Assembly: GCF_041435495.1 (NCBI RefSeq) | Contig: NZ_CP108644.1 | Coordinates: 434,001-498,000, forward strand | Reading direction: 5' to 3' | Source: Streptomyces sp. NBC_01116 | GTDB taxonomy: Bacteria; Actinomycetota; Actinomycetes; Streptomycetales; Streptomycetaceae | Length of the DNA stretch: 64,000 nt | In this document: piece after piece, positions 52,968 to 62,735 of the stretch | Layout of the letters: the number at the start of each line of letters is the position of its first letter | Position numbering within the stretch: the first letter of the stretch is position 1 | Notes under the pieces: generated by a model | The model's input: the letters and a program-made list of their open reading frames with translations, nothing else | Database searches by the model: none | What the model was told of the DNA's origin: nothing | Program-made: the position numbers and the translations under genes

Positions 52968-53503
52968 CGCGGACACCGAACGAAAAGACAGGTCTGCCCG
53001 AGGGTGCGGGCCCCATCGACATGGGCACGCCCGTGAGGGGATCGGGCACGCCCGTGACGGCTCCGAGGACGGTCACGGGCGAGGAGCCGGCCGGCCGTAC
53101 CGGGGCGGGCCCCCGTACCGCCCCCGACCACGGCCCCGGCCCCGCGGTCTCCGAAACCCCGGGTCACACGGTCCCCCATGCCGGATCGGACGCCGCCCGA
53201 GGGGGCGGGGGTGAGCCGCACCACGGCCGGCCGCTGTTCTCCCCCGAGGAGCAGGAGGCGTTCGCCGCCCGCATCCAGCAGGCGGTGACCGGGTTCGTGG
53301 AGGATCCGCACCGGGCGGTACAGGAGGCCGACGCCACCTTCGACGAGGTCGTCGCGTCCCTCGGGGCCGCCCTGGAGGAACGCGGGCGGCGCCTGCGCGC
53401 GGGGAAGGACGGGAGCGAGGCTGCCGCCGGGGCGGAGACCGAGGATCTGCGGATCGCCCTCCAGCACTACCGCGACCTGACGGAACGCCTCGTACGCCTG
53501 TAG
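52964..53503 (+). CDS. Soluble hypothetical protein, second of the paralogous pair
   Basis: A 179-residue protein coupled to the previous gene by an ATGA overlap. The first ~85 residues are disordered and rich in Gly, Pro, Thr and Ala. The C-terminal helical domain (PEEQEAFAARIQQAVTGFV, then EDPHRAVQEADATFDEVV) parallels the neighbour's segment. It has no membrane helix, so the pair may form a membrane-anchored plus soluble complex. Function unknown. Confidence 0.72.
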   Translation: MTRTPNEKTGLPEGAGPIDMGTPVRGSGTPVTAPRTVTGEEPAGRTGAGPRTAPDHGPGPAVSETPGHTVPHAGSDAARGGGGEPHHGRPLFSPEEQEAFAARIQQAVTGFVEDPHRAVQEADATFDEVVASLGAALEERGRRLRAGKDGSEAAAGAETEDLRIALQHYRDLTERLVRL

Positions 53504-53526
53504 CCGGCGCGCGACACAGGGCGCAC

Positions 53527-53571
53527 AAGGGGCCGGTCCGGCCGGGAGCCTCCCGGCCGGACCGGCCCCTT
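53527..53571. terminator. Strong bidirectional terminator
   Basis: A perfect 21-bp stem from 53527 to 53547 and 53551 to 53571 (arm begins AAGGGGCCGGTCC) with a 3-base GCC loop, between converging genes. Confidence 0.8.
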
Positions 53572-53632
53572 CCGCGCTCACGCCGCGTCGGTCACTGCCG
53601 TCGCTGCCGTCACTCGCGTCGCTCCCGACGGT

Positions 53633-54430
53633 TCAGCCGCGGAGTACCAGGCCGTCGCGCAGCCGCTCCAGTGCGGCGTCGGGCACGCGCAGCCCGTCGC
53701 GTACATAGCCGTCGAGGCCGCCCCAGCGCTCGTCCATGGCGTCGAGCGCCACGTCCAGGTAGCGGGGGCGGACCTCGATGATCGCCGCGGCGACGGCGGG
53801 GTCGCCGCCGCCGTCCAGGAACTTCGTCACGTACGGGGCGAAGGCCGCCCGTACGGCGGGGTTGACCGCGAGGAAGTCCGACCGCACCGTCGCGCGGGCC
53901 GCTCCCAGGAGCATCAGCAGGACGGCTGCCGCCCAGCCGGTACGGTCCTTGCCCGCCGTGCAGTGGAAGAGCAGCGGGCGCGCGGCGGGGTCGGCGACCG
54001 TCTCCAGGAAGGCCCGGTAGGCGGCCGCGGCCCCCGGCGAGAGGACCATCTTCCGGTAGGTCTCGGCGAAGAGCTCCTCGGCCCGGCCGCCTCCCAGCGC
54101 CCGTTCCGCCTCGACCGGGTCGGCGAGCAGGGACCTCAGCCGGGCGGGCGCCACGCCCGGGTGGTCGCCCAGCACATCGGCGACGAAGAGCCTGGCCCGG
54201 TCCGGCAGGCGGTCCGGGGCCCACTGACGCTCGTCGGCGGTGCGCAGGTCCACGACGGTGCGGATACCGAGTGCGGACACCGCCCGGTCGCTCTCCGGGT
54301 CGAGCTCGCTCAGCTGACCCGAGCGGAAGAGGACGCCCTGCCGCACCCGGCGGTCACGGCCCAGGGCGATGCCGCCGAGGTCGCGCAGATTGACGACGGT
54401 GGCGGCCGGAACGGTCCGGGCTGTCTGCAC
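53633..54430 (-). CDS. Tyrosine-protein phosphatase (Y_phosphatase3 / PtpB-like)
   Basis: A 265-residue protein from GTG 54430. The phosphatase loop is HCTAGKDRTGWA, with catalytic Cys and Arg, and the start VNLRDLGGIALGRDRRVRQG with VLFRSGQLS is typical of the MptpB family, which can hydrolyse phosphotyrosine and phosphoinositides. It is probably cytoplasmic. No kinase partner lies next to it. Confidence 0.9.
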   Translation of the reverse strand: MQTARTVPAATVVNLRDLGGIALGRDRRVRQGVLFRSGQLSELDPESDRAVSALGIRTVVDLRTADERQWAPDRLPDRARLFVADVLGDHPGVAPARLRSLLADPVEAERALGGGRAEELFAETYRKMVLSPGAAAAYRAFLETVADPAARPLLFHCTAGKDRTGWAAAVLLMLLGAARATVRSDFLAVNPAVRAAFAPYVTKFLDGGGDPAVAAAIIEVRPRYLDVALDAMDERWGGLDGYVRDGLRVPDAALERLRDGLVLRG

Positions 54431-54551
54431 GATGAACTGCCTCTTTCCCTGATGAATTCCAGGAATTCCACATATCGGGATCAATGTCGTATGCAGTAAG
54501 GAAAGCACCACCGGAGAGCGCCGGGCGGCTCCCCGGGGCGCCGGCCGGGCA

Positions 54552-55079
54552 TCAGTCCGACAGGAGCTTCGTCTTCTGGTCCACGAACTCGGCGTCGGTG
54601 AGGACGTCCCGCTTCCACAGCTCGGCAAGCCGCTCCAGCCGGGTGATGATGTCGTCCCCCGCGACCTCCTGGTCAGCGGAACCACCGGGCCCACCGGCCC
54701 CGAGGCGCTCGTGCGCGACGAACGTGCCGCCGGCCTCGCGGGCCGCGCGGGCGAGCCGCGTGGTCCACAGATCCTCCCGGACGACGATCGCCACGACATC
54801 GCCCGCCGGCACTCCGCGGTCGAGCCCTTCGAGGTCCTCCGCACCCAGCACCGCCGCCGCCCCGCCCTCCGCCGTATCGGCGGGAACCACTCCCTCGGGG
54901 TCCAGCTCCCGCAGTTCCACCGAGGTCAGCGCGCCGCCCTCCGCCCTGCGGACGAAGGCCAGGTCTCCGGCGCGTACGGCTCCGGACGACGCGGCTTCGG
55001 CGAGCACGGGGGCGACCGACCCGGCGAAGCGACTGCCGGGGAAGGCGATGACGAGGTACTCCACAGGTCCGACGGCCAC
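54552..55079 (-). CDS. DUF6325-like protein with SHOCT tail
   Basis: A 175-residue protein; the GTG at 55079 was chosen because GGAGAGGAC lies upstream and the family begins VGPVEYLVIAFPGSRF. An N-terminal alpha/beta domain is followed by a short C-terminal SHOCT-type motif (DDIITRLERLAELWKRDVLT), which often mediates oligomer formation. It resembles a stress-linked actinobacterial family of unknown function. It is divergent from mutA across 271 bp. Confidence 0.75.
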   Translation of the reverse strand: MAVGPVEYLVIAFPGSRFAGSVAPVLAEAASSGAVRAGDLAFVRRAEGGALTSVELRELDPEGVVPADTAEGGAAAVLGAEDLEGLDRGVPAGDVVAIVVREDLWTTRLARAAREAGGTFVAHERLGAGGPGGSADQEVAGDDIITRLERLAELWKRDVLTDAEFVDQKTKLLSD

Positions 55080-55350
55080 GGTCGCGTCCTCTCCGCATCC
55101 CGGCGGCCGCAGGAGCGGCGCCGGGGTGGATACGGCATTCCAGGGATGACATAAAGAAATCAGGAAACTTCGCACATAATATGCATCTCTGTCCCGATTC
55201 ATCCCGATGTCGGGAGCCGTCGTGTTGCCGCCGTCGGCCCGCCCTGTCGGTTACGCGACCGTATGTAAAGGATCAAGTACATCTCCGCGAGGGCAAGGTC
55301 ACAGCCTGTGCCCCTGCTGCTGGTTCGGCGCACTGGCCTAGCATCTGAGC
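55080..55350. other. Divergent promoter region between the DUF6325-like gene and mutA
   Basis: A 271-bp stretch that includes unusually AT-rich DNA near 55142-55190 (with CATAATATGCAT) and a small palindrome TCCCGATGTCGGGA at 55202-55215. It probably holds the promoters of both genes; no clear consensus could be fixed. Confidence 0.4.
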
Positions 55351-57213
55351 ATGACGGTCCAGCCTGCTGACGGGCTCTCTCCGGCCGCCGCGTTCCCCGA
55401 CCCCTCCCATGACCAGTGGCAGACGCTCGTCGAAGGCGTACTGCGCAAGTCGGGCAAGGAAGTCTCGGGATCGGCCGCCGAGGAAGCGCTGTCCACGACA
55501 CTGGAGGACGGGCTCACCACCCGCCCCCTCTACACCGCACAAGACGAGTCGCCGGACACCGGTTTTCCCGGCTTCGCCCCCTTCACCCGGGGCAGCAGGG
55601 CCGAAGGGAACGCGGCCGGCGGCTGGGACGTGCGCCAACGCCACACCCTGACCGACCCTGCCCGGCTCAACGAGGCGGTGCTCGGCGATCTGGAGAACGG
55701 GACCACCTCCCTCTGGCTCACCGTGGGCGGCCCCGTGGGCGTCCCCGTCGACGGGCTCGCCCGGGCGCTGGAAGGCGTCTACCTCGACCTCGCGCCCATC
55801 GCGCTCGACGCCCCGGCCGACCTGGACGCCGCCGCGACGGAGCTGCTGCGGCTGTACGGGGAACGCGGCGTCGCCAAGGACGAGGCGCGCGGCACACTGG
55901 GCGCCGACCCGCTCGGCCACGAGGCCCGGACGGGCGTCGAGGCGGACCTCGCCCCCACCGTGCGCTGGGCGCGGGTGTGCGAGGCGGAGTACCCGCGGCT
56001 GCGGGCCGTCGCCGTGGACGCGCTGCCCTACCACGAGGCGGGCGGTTCGGCCGCCGAGGAGCTGGGGCTCTCGCTGGCCGCCGGCGTCGCGTACCTGCGG
56101 GCCCTGACCGGTGCCGGGATGAGCGTGGAAGCGGCCTGCGGGCAGCTGGAGTTCCGCTACGCGGCCACCGCCGACCAGTTCCTGACCATCGCCAAGCTGC
56201 GCGCGGCACGGCGGCTGTGGGCGCGGGTCGCCGAGGCCTCCGGAGGGCCCGCCGCCGGGGCCCAGCGGCAGCACGCCGTCAGCTCGCCGGTGATGATGAC
56301 GCGCCGCGACCCGTGGGTGAACATGCTGCGCACCACGCTGGCCACGCTCGGCGCGGGGGTGGGCGGCGCGGACTCCGTGACCGTACTGCCGTTCGATCAC
56401 GCGCTGGGCCTGCCCGACGCGTTCGCGCGTCGGATCGCCCGTAACACCTCGACGATCCTCATGGAGGAGTCGCATCTGGCGCGGGTCATCGACCCGGCGG
56501 GCGGCTCCTGGTACGTGGAGCGGCTGACCGACGAACTCGCCTCGGCCGCCTGGGCGTTCTTCCAGGAGACCGAGCGGGCCGGCGGGCTGCCCGCCGCCCT
56601 GCGCTCCGGGATGGTCGCGGAGCGGCTCGCCGCCACCTGGGCCGCGCGCAGTGCGAAGCTGGCCCGTCGCAAGGAGCCGATCACCGGGGTGAGCGAGTTC
56701 CCGCAGCCGGGCGAGCGCCCGGTGGAGCGCGAGCCCGCGCCCGACGCGTACGCCGGGGCCCCGGGCGGTCTGCCCCGGGTCCGGCGCGACGAGGCGTTCG
56801 AGGCGCTGCGCGCCCGCTCCGACGCGCACCTCGCGGCGACCGGGAGCCGCCCGAAGGTGTTCGTCGCCGCGCTCGGTCCGGCCGCCGCGCACACGGCGCG
56901 GGTCTCCTTCGCCGTCAACCTCTTCGGGGCGGGCGGGATCGAGGCGGTCCACGATCCGGTGTCGGTGGAGGCGGACACCGCCGCCGACGCGCTGACCGCC
57001 GCCGGGGCGACGGTCGCCGTGCTGTGCTCGTCGGACGCGCTGTACGCCGAGCGGGCGGAGCAGGTGGCCGCCGCGCTGAAGTCGGCGGGAGCGGAGCGGG
57101 TGTTCCTGGCCGGCCGGCCGGGCGAGTACGCCGGGGTCGACGCCTACATCTTCGCGGGCTGCGACGCGGTCGCCGTTCTCACCTCCGTACTCGACCGCAT
57201 GGGAGTGGCGTGA
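55351..57213 (+). CDS. mutA: Methylmalonyl-CoA mutase, small (non-catalytic) subunit
   Basis: A 620-residue protein; ATG at 55351. It shares the TIM-barrel plus cobalamin-domain layout with the large subunit, but lacks the DxHxxG cobalamin-binding motif at its C-terminus, as expected for the MutA subunit. It forms the heterodimer that interconverts (R)-methylmalonyl-CoA and succinyl-CoA, feeding propionate, odd-chain and branched-chain carbon to the TCA cycle and supplying methylmalonyl-CoA for polyketides. Its stop overlaps the mutB start (TGATG). Confidence 0.95.
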   Translation: MTVQPADGLSPAAAFPDPSHDQWQTLVEGVLRKSGKEVSGSAAEEALSTTLEDGLTTRPLYTAQDESPDTGFPGFAPFTRGSRAEGNAAGGWDVRQRHTLTDPARLNEAVLGDLENGTTSLWLTVGGPVGVPVDGLARALEGVYLDLAPIALDAPADLDAAATELLRLYGERGVAKDEARGTLGADPLGHEARTGVEADLAPTVRWARVCEAEYPRLRAVAVDALPYHEAGGSAAEELGLSLAAGVAYLRALTGAGMSVEAACGQLEFRYAATADQFLTIAKLRAARRLWARVAEASGGPAAGAQRQHAVSSPVMMTRRDPWVNMLRTTLATLGAGVGGADSVTVLPFDHALGLPDAFARRIARNTSTILMEESHLARVIDPAGGSWYVERLTDELASAAWAFFQETERAGGLPAALRSGMVAERLAATWAARSAKLARRKEPITGVSEFPQPGERPVEREPAPDAYAGAPGGLPRVRRDEAFEALRARSDAHLAATGSRPKVFVAALGPAAAHTARVSFAVNLFGAGGIEAVHDPVSVEADTAADALTAAGATVAVLCSSDALYAERAEQVAAALKSAGAERVFLAGRPGEYAGVDAYIFAGCDAVAVLTSVLDRMGVA

Positions 57214-59438
57214 TGACGACATCGCCCACGGATCGCCGACCCTCCGTTCCGGACTTCTCCGACGTGCCGCTCACGTCCTCCGCGCCGCCCGCCGGTTCCG
57301 CCGGTGAGTGGCAGGCTGCCGTGACCAAGGCGGCCGAGGGTGCCGAGGCCCCGCTCTGGGAGACGCCCGAGGGCATCACGGTCAAGCCGCTCTACACCGG
57401 TGAGGACCTGGAGGGCCTGGACGCGCTGCACTCGTATCCGGGCATCGCCCCGTATCTGCGCGGGCCCTACCCGACGATGTACGTCAACCAGCCCTGGACG
57501 ATCCGTCAGTACGCCGGTTTCTCCACGGCCGAGGAGTCCAACGCCTTCTACCGGCGCAACCTCGCGGCCGGGCAGAAGGGCCTGTCGGTCGCCTTCGACC
57601 TGCCGACCCACCGGGGGTACGACAGCGACCACCCCCGGGTGACCGGTGACGTGGGCATGGCCGGCGTGGCGATCGACTCGATCTACGACATGCGCCAGTT
57701 GTTCGACGGCATTCCGCTGGACCGGATGTCGGTGTCGATGACGATGAACGGCGCGGTCCTTCCGGTGCTGGCGCTGTACATCGTGGCGGCCGAGGAACAG
57801 GGCGTGCCGCCCGAGAAGTTGGCCGGGACCATTCAGAACGACATTCTGAAGGAGTTCATGGTCCGCAACACCTACATCTATCCGCCGTCGCCCTCGATGC
57901 GGATCATCTCCGACATCTTCGCGTTCACCTCGCAGCGGATGCCGCGCTACAACTCCATCTCGATCTCCGGCTATCACATCCAGGAGGCCGGAGCTACGGC
58001 CGACCTGGAGCTGGCGTACACGCTGGCCGACGGGGTGGAGTATCTGCGCGCCGGTCGTGAGGCCGGGCTGGACGTCGACGCGTTCGCGCCGCGGCTCTCG
58101 TTCTTCTGGGCGATCGGCATGAACTTCTTCATGGAGGTCGCGAAGCTGCGGGCGGCCCGGCTCCTGTGGGCGCGCCTGGTGAAGCAGTTCGACCCGAAGA
58201 ACCCCAAGTCCCTCTCCCTGCGCACCCATTCGCAGACGTCCGGCTGGTCGCTGACCGCGCAGGACGTGTTCAACAATGTGACGCGCACCTGCGTGGAGGC
58301 GATGGCCGCGACCCAGGGGCACACCCAGTCGCTGCACACCAACGCGCTGGACGAGGCGTTGGCGCTGCCCACCGACTTCTCCGCCCGCATCGCCCGTAAC
58401 ACGCAGCTCCTGCTCCAGCAGGAGTCCGGCACCTGCCGGGTCATCGACCCGTGGGGCGGCAGCGCGTACGTGGAGAAGCTGACGCGGGACCTGGCGGACC
58501 GGGCCTGGCAGCACATCGAGGAGGTCGAGGCGGCCGGCGGGATGGCGAAGGCCATCGACGCGGGCATCCCGAAGCTCCGGGTGGAGGAGGCCGCCGCGCG
58601 CACGCAGGCGCGGATCGACTCCGGGCGGCAGCCGGTGATCGGGGTGAACAAGTACCGGGTGGAGACCGACGAGAAGATCGACGTCCTCAAGGTCGACAAC
58701 TCCTCGGTGCGCACCCAGCAGATCGAGAAGCTGCGCCGGCTGCGCGAGGAGCGGGACGAGGTGGCGTGCCAGGAGGCGCTGCGCGCGCTGACGGCCGCCG
58801 CCGAGCGCGACCCGGGACCGGGTCTGGAGGGCAACCTGCTGGCGCTGGCGGTCGACGCGGCGCGCGCGATGGCGACGGTCGGGGAGATCTCGGACGCGCT
58901 GGAGAAGGTGTACGGGCGGCACGCCGGGCAGATCCGTACGATCTCCGGTGTGTACCGCAAAGAGGCAGGAGAGTCCCCTTCGGTGGACCGCACCCGCGCG
59001 CTGGTCGAGGCCTTCGAGGAGGCCGAGGGCCGTCGTCCGCGCATCCTGGTCGCCAAGATGGGGCAGGACGGCCACGACCGGGGCCAGAAGGTGATCGCCA
59101 CGGCCTTCGCCGACCTGGGCTTCGACGTGGACGTCGGCCCGCTGTTCCAGACGCCCGGCGAGGTGGCGCGGCAGGCCGTCGAGGCCGATGTGCACATCGT
59201 GGGCGTCTCCTCGCTGGCGGCGGGGCACCTGACCCTGGTGCCCGCGCTGCGTGAGGAGCTGGCCGCCGAGGGGCGCGAGGACATCATGATCGTGGTGGGC
59301 GGGGTGATTCCGCCGCAGGACATCGAGGCGCTGCACGAGGCGGGCGCCGCCTCGGTCTTCCCGCCGGGGACGGTGATCCCTGACGCGGCCCATGACCTGG
59401 TGACGCGGCTCGGCGCCGCGCTCGGCCACGAGCTGTGA
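57213..59438 (+). CDS. mutB: Methylmalonyl-CoA mutase, large catalytic subunit
   Basis: A 741-residue protein, starting at the ATG overlapping the mutA stop. The substrate barrel contains [20 protein letters not shown] and [17 protein letters not shown]; the C-terminal cobalamin domain has the base-off motif [13 protein letters not shown] (DxHxxG). It uses adenosylcobalamin to isomerise methylmalonyl-CoA to succinyl-CoA. Full length and intact. Confidence 0.97.
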   Translation: MTTSPTDRRPSVPDFSDVPLTSSAPPAGSAGEWQAAVTKAAEGAEAPLWETPEGITVKPLYTGEDLEGLDALHSYPGIAPYLRGPYPTMYVNQPWTIRQYAGFSTAEESNAFYRRNLAAGQKGLSVAFDLPTHRGYDSDHPRVTGDVGMAGVAIDSIYDMRQLFDGIPLDRMSVSMTMNGAVLPVLALYIVAAEEQGVPPEKLAGTIQNDILKEFMVRNTYIYPPSPSMRIISDIFAFTSQRMPRYNSISISGYHIQEAGATADLELAYTLADGVEYLRAGREAGLDVDAFAPRLSFFWAIGMNFFMEVAKLRAARLLWARLVKQFDPKNPKSLSLRTHSQTSGWSLTAQDVFNNVTRTCVEAMAATQGHTQSLHTNALDEALALPTDFSARIARNTQLLLQQESGTCRVIDPWGGSAYVEKLTRDLADRAWQHIEEVEAAGGMAKAIDAGIPKLRVEEAAARTQARIDSGRQPVIGVNKYRVETDEKIDVLKVDNSSVRTQQIEKLRRLREERDEVACQEALRALTAAAERDPGPGLEGNLLALAVDAARAMATVGEISDALEKVYGRHAGQIRTISGVYRKEAGESPSVDRTRALVEAFEEAEGRRPRILVAKMGQDGHDRGQKVIATAFADLGFDVDVGPLFQTPGEVARQAVEADVHIVGVSSLAAGHLTLVPALREELAAEGREDIMIVVGGVIPPQDIEALHEAGAASVFPPGTVIPDAAHDLVTRLGAALGHEL

Positions 59439-59450
59439 GCCGCTGACCGG

Positions 59451-60488
59451 ATGGCTGCGAAGATCGACATCGACGGTTATGTGCGGGGAGTTCTCGACGG
59501 CAGGCGGGCGTTCGTGGCGCGCGCGATCACGCTCGTCGAGTCGACCCGAGCCGAACACCGGGTACTGGCTCAGGAGTTGCTGAGCCGGCTGCTGCCGCAC
59601 GCGGGGGCTGCCCGGCGGATCGGGATCAGCGGGGTGCCGGGCGTGGGCAAGTCCACGTTCATCGACGCGCTCGGCACGATGCTCACGGGGCTCGGGCACC
59701 GCGTGGCGGTACTGGCGGTCGATCCGTCCTCCAGCCGTACGGGCGGCTCCATCCTGGGCGACAAGACGCGGATGGAACGTCTGGCGGTGGACCCGGCCGC
59801 CTTCGTCCGCCCCTCCCCCACGGCGGGCACGCTGGGCGGGGTGGCCAAGGCGACCCGGGAGTCCATCGTGGTGATGGAGGCGGCGGGGTACGACGTGGTG
59901 CTGGTGGAGACGGTGGGCGTCGGGCAGTCGGAGACGGCGGTGGCGAACATGGTCGACACGTTCCTGCTGCTGACGCTGGCCCGTACCGGCGACCAGTTGC
60001 AGGGCATCAAGAAGGGCGTCCTGGAGCTGGCGGACGCCATCGCGGTGAACAAGGCCGACGGACCGCACGAACGTGACGCCCGCTCGGCCGCGCGCGAACT
60101 GGCGGGCGCGCTAAGGCTGATGCATCCGGCGGACGCGGCCTGGACGCCACCGGTGCTCACGTGCAGCGCGCGCGAGTCGCTCGGCCTCGACACCCTGTGG
60201 GAGCGGCTGGAGCAGCACCGGACGCTCCTGGAGTCGACCGGGCGGCTGGCGGCCAAGCGCCGCGACCAGCAGGTGGACTGGACGTGGACGATGGTCCGCG
60301 ACGCGTTGCTGGACGGCCTGCACAGCCACCCGGGGGTGCGGAAGCTCGCGCCTGAGCTGGAACAGCGGGTACGGGATGGCACGTTGACGGCGACGCTGGC
60401 CGCCGAGGAGATCCTCGGAGTGTTCCGCGGTGGCCCGTCCGATGCGGACGGACCACGTCGTGGGGGCGGCGCCGGAGGGACCGGCTGA
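59451..60488 (+). CDS. meaB: Methylmalonyl-CoA mutase-associated GTPase chaperone
   Basis: A 345-residue G3E-type GTPase, 12 bp after mutB. The P-loop is GVPGVGKSTF, followed by VLAVDPSSSRTGGSILGDKTRM and the G4-like NKAD. It loads and protects the adenosylcobalamin cofactor of the mutase. Gene order mutA-mutB-meaB is the usual actinobacterial arrangement. Confidence 0.95.
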   Translation: MAAKIDIDGYVRGVLDGRRAFVARAITLVESTRAEHRVLAQELLSRLLPHAGAARRIGISGVPGVGKSTFIDALGTMLTGLGHRVAVLAVDPSSSRTGGSILGDKTRMERLAVDPAAFVRPSPTAGTLGGVAKATRESIVVMEAAGYDVVLVETVGVGQSETAVANMVDTFLLLTLARTGDQLQGIKKGVLELADAIAVNKADGPHERDARSAARELAGALRLMHPADAAWTPPVLTCSARESLGLDTLWERLEQHRTLLESTGRLAAKRRDQQVDWTWTMVRDALLDGLHSHPGVRKLAPELEQRVRDGTLTATLAAEEILGVFRGGPSDADGPRRGGGAGGTG

Positions 60489-60524
60489 GCGCGTCGGCGT
60501 CGCCTGCCGAGCCGGATGCCGATC

Positions 60525-60555
60525 GAGGGGCCCTGGAGTTCACCACGGGCCCCTC
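60525..60555. terminator. Terminator between meaB and the Imm49-like gene
   Basis: GAGGGGCCC and GGGCCCCTC form a 9-bp stem with a 13-base loop, between converging genes. Confidence 0.5.
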
Positions 60556-60605
60556 GGTGTTTCCGGATGTCGGCGCGCCTCCGCGGGCGGCGCGCGGTGG
60601 GCTTC

Positions 60606-62372
60606 TCAGAAGGGTTCGGCGGCCTGGAGGAGTTCCCGGGGCAGGTACGGGGACTCGACGCGGATGTCCCAGCCTCGCCGGCGGGCGTGGCAGGCGAGTG
60701 CGAGTGCGTCGAGGGAGACGGCCGCGGCCGGGTCGTCGGCCCGGTCGGCGACCTGGTAGTGGGCGCGATGGGCTTCGAGCGCGTCGGCCAGCGCCAGGTT
60801 GAAGCTCTCCGCGTCGCCTTCCACGAGCTGCGACAGCAGGACGGCCGGTGGCATCGCGAAGCCCCAGTCCTTGGCCTTCTCGGCCTGCCGCAGCGCCCGT
60901 TCGGCCGCGGCTTCGGGGTCCGTGCCCTTCAGGTAGGCGTGCAGTGCCTCGCGGTAGGCGCTGAACGCGGAGCCGTCCGGGCAGGCGAACGCCGGGCCGG
61001 TGAGGACGAGAGGGGCGAGGTCCTCGCGCGCGCCGGTGATGAGGGCGAACACGGTGGCCTTGTGCCAGGGGCCGGGCCCGGTCCTCTCGTCGCGCCGGGC
61101 CCGGTAGCGCAGGGACCGGCCGTCGATGGTGACCTCGACGTCGGAGCCCGGCTCCGCCAGCGCGACGCGGAACAGCGCCGCTCCCATCTGCGAGGCCAGA
61201 CGAACGCTCCTGAGCTGGGCGTCCGTGCATCCGTCGGACGCCGCCGACCGCCACGTGAACAGGCGCTCCTGATCGCCCATGGAGCTGCCGAGCCGCCACA
61301 CGGCGGGGGCCTCCCCGTCGACAGGGGTGAACGCCGCGCGGACGCGCTCCTCGTACCGGTCCTCGATCCCGGGGTCCACCGTCCGGGCCGGGGCCGGCCG
61401 CTCCACCGTCAGCGGGCCCTTCGCGAGCGCGGCCACCGCGTCCGGCCGCCGGTCCCGTCCGAACCCGGCGACCCGCGGGCCCCGGTTCTCGAAGCCGGTG
61501 ACCAGCGCGTGCGGGAGGTAGTCGGTCCGGACGGCGGGCGACCAGCCCAGGGTCCGGTACGCGAGCGCGGCGAGGGCCAGGGGGACCAGCGGGAGGAGGC
61601 TTCCGGGGGAGGCGGAAGGCCCGCTGTGCAGCGCGGCGTGCCGGGCCAGGAGGTCGGCCAGCGCGGCGTCGAAGGACTCCCGGTCCCCGGCGGCCAGCGC
61701 ACGCAGTGCGTGCAGCGCCGCACTGCCCGGCCGGTCGAGGAGGGGCTCGCCGGTCTCCTCGGCGCGGACCCGGATGCGGTCCAGGGCGGCGTCCGCGGCG
61801 GCGAGCCTGGCCTGCGCGCTCGGCGGGTACTCCTCCTCGTCGCCGGTGTCGTCCAGGACGACGGCCATCAGCCCCGTGGCGAGCTCACCGACGGGTGTTC
61901 CTCGCGTCTGCGCGAGGAACTTGTCCCGGGCGAAGCGGAATGCCTCTCCGTGCCACGCGGCTCGGTCCCGCAGGACCGCCAGACAGAGAGCGTCGATCCA
62001 CTCCCCCGCTGTGACGCTCTCCTCGGGGGCGTCGGCACCCGGGTCGTAGCTCATGCCGAAGTTCACGTAGTCCAGGGAGATCTGGAATGCGCAGTGGGGG
62101 TGGTAGGCCGCGTAGGCGACGGCGCCGGCCGCGGCCTCGGAGGCGTCCTTGAGAGCGGCCGCGGCCTCCGCGGTGTCCAGGTCCGGTGTGTCGACGGAGA
62201 GAGCGCCCAGGTAGTCCAGGAACTCGTCGGCGATCGACTGCCACTCGTAGGTGGCCATCCGGACGCCCTTCGACATGGACCGCACCTGGCCCCCGATGCG
62301 GTTGACGAAGTCCTCGCGGGCCGCCGACACGACGGCCCCGGACACCTGATGACGCTCTATTCGCACGGCCAC
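60606..62372 (-). CDS. Immunity-49-like protein with two repeats
   Basis: A protein of about 588 residues. The start is uncertain: GTG 62372 is chosen because a purine-rich GGGGCAGAGG precedes it and relatives begin with a short RIERH-type leader; the frame extends to GTG 62408, which has no ribosome-binding site. The end of each half repeats a helical hairpin with conserved G-W/I and YLP: LAYRTLGW...TDYLPHALV and CHARRRGWDIRVESPYLPREL. This is the pattern of Imm49, an immunity family of polymorphic toxin systems. No toxin gene lies in the window, so it may protect against toxins of other strains. Its upstream side is filled by MITE-like repeats. Confidence 0.7.
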   Translation of the reverse strand: MAVRIERHQVSGAVVSAAREDFVNRIGGQVRSMSKGVRMATYEWQSIADEFLDYLGALSVDTPDLDTAEAAAALKDASEAAAGAVAYAAYHPHCAFQISLDYVNFGMSYDPGADAPEESVTAGEWIDALCLAVLRDRAAWHGEAFRFARDKFLAQTRGTPVGELATGLMAVVLDDTGDEEEYPPSAQARLAAADAALDRIRVRAEETGEPLLDRPGSAALHALRALAAGDRESFDAALADLLARHAALHSGPSASPGSLLPLVPLALAALAYRTLGWSPAVRTDYLPHALVTGFENRGPRVAGFGRDRRPDAVAALAKGPLTVERPAPARTVDPGIEDRYEERVRAAFTPVDGEAPAVWRLGSSMGDQERLFTWRSAASDGCTDAQLRSVRLASQMGAALFRVALAEPGSDVEVTIDGRSLRYRARRDERTGPGPWHKATVFALITGAREDLAPLVLTGPAFACPDGSAFSAYREALHAYLKGTDPEAAAERALRQAEKAKDWGFAMPPAVLLSQLVEGDAESFNLALADALEAHRAHYQVADRADDPAAAVSLDALALACHARRRGWDIRVESPYLPRELLQAAEPF

Positions 62373-62410
62373 TGCCTCTGCCCCGTTCCTTGATCGAACC
62401 TGGGTCACAG

Positions 62411-62504
62411 GCTAAGGGCTTGCAGAGAATCAACTTGCTGTCGAACACCGTGCATGAGCTGCGGTGTCAAGAGCGCGAGTGCGCAACTTATTGTTCTGCA
62501 AGCC
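62411..62504. mobile_element. Short MITE-like element or IS end with imperfect inverted repeats
   Basis: The left end CTAAGGGCTTGCAGA (about 62412-62426) and the right end TCTGCAAGCCCTAAG (about 62495-62509) are inverted copies differing at one base. Homology continues for about 11 more bases with gaps. The interior is noncoding. Its right end overlaps the left end of element B by a few bases, so one seems to have inserted at the tip of the other. It lies across the expected promoter region of the Imm49-like gene. Confidence 0.6.
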
Positions 62505-62672
62505 CTAAGGGCTGTCCCGCAATTCCCGGCGGGCGCGCGACGACAGCTACGGCACCTCGCCGCGTTGTCGGAACGTCCCCATACATCCAGTATGCGGACG
62601 TCCCTCCGCCTTGCGATGCACCGCATCTGACGCCGCGCGCCGATCCACCGGGAATTGCGGGACAGCCCTTAG
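62505..62672. mobile_element. MITE-like element B (168 bp, 25-bp perfect terminal inverted repeats)
   Basis: The ends 62505-62529 and 62648-62672 are perfect inverted copies (containing CTGTCCCGCAATTCCC). The interior has no gene. On the minus strand it carries TACTGGATGTA and a GTCAGATGCGG block that also occur, in the same order, in element A at 33184-33362. It lies between the Imm49-like gene and the siderophore ATPase gene. Confidence 0.9.
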
Positions 62673-62735
62673 GCGCCGCCTCTGACAGTCCGGCGGTCGT
62701 CGATCCAGGAGCGGGGGGGTGCCGCCTCGTCGGGA

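Noticed and set aside
57144..60068. A 974-residue minus-strand open frame opposite mutB and meaB
   Set aside because: Its composition (Arg, His, Gly, Asp, Val rich, no motif) is that of a GC-rich shadow; the plus-strand genes are unmistakable.
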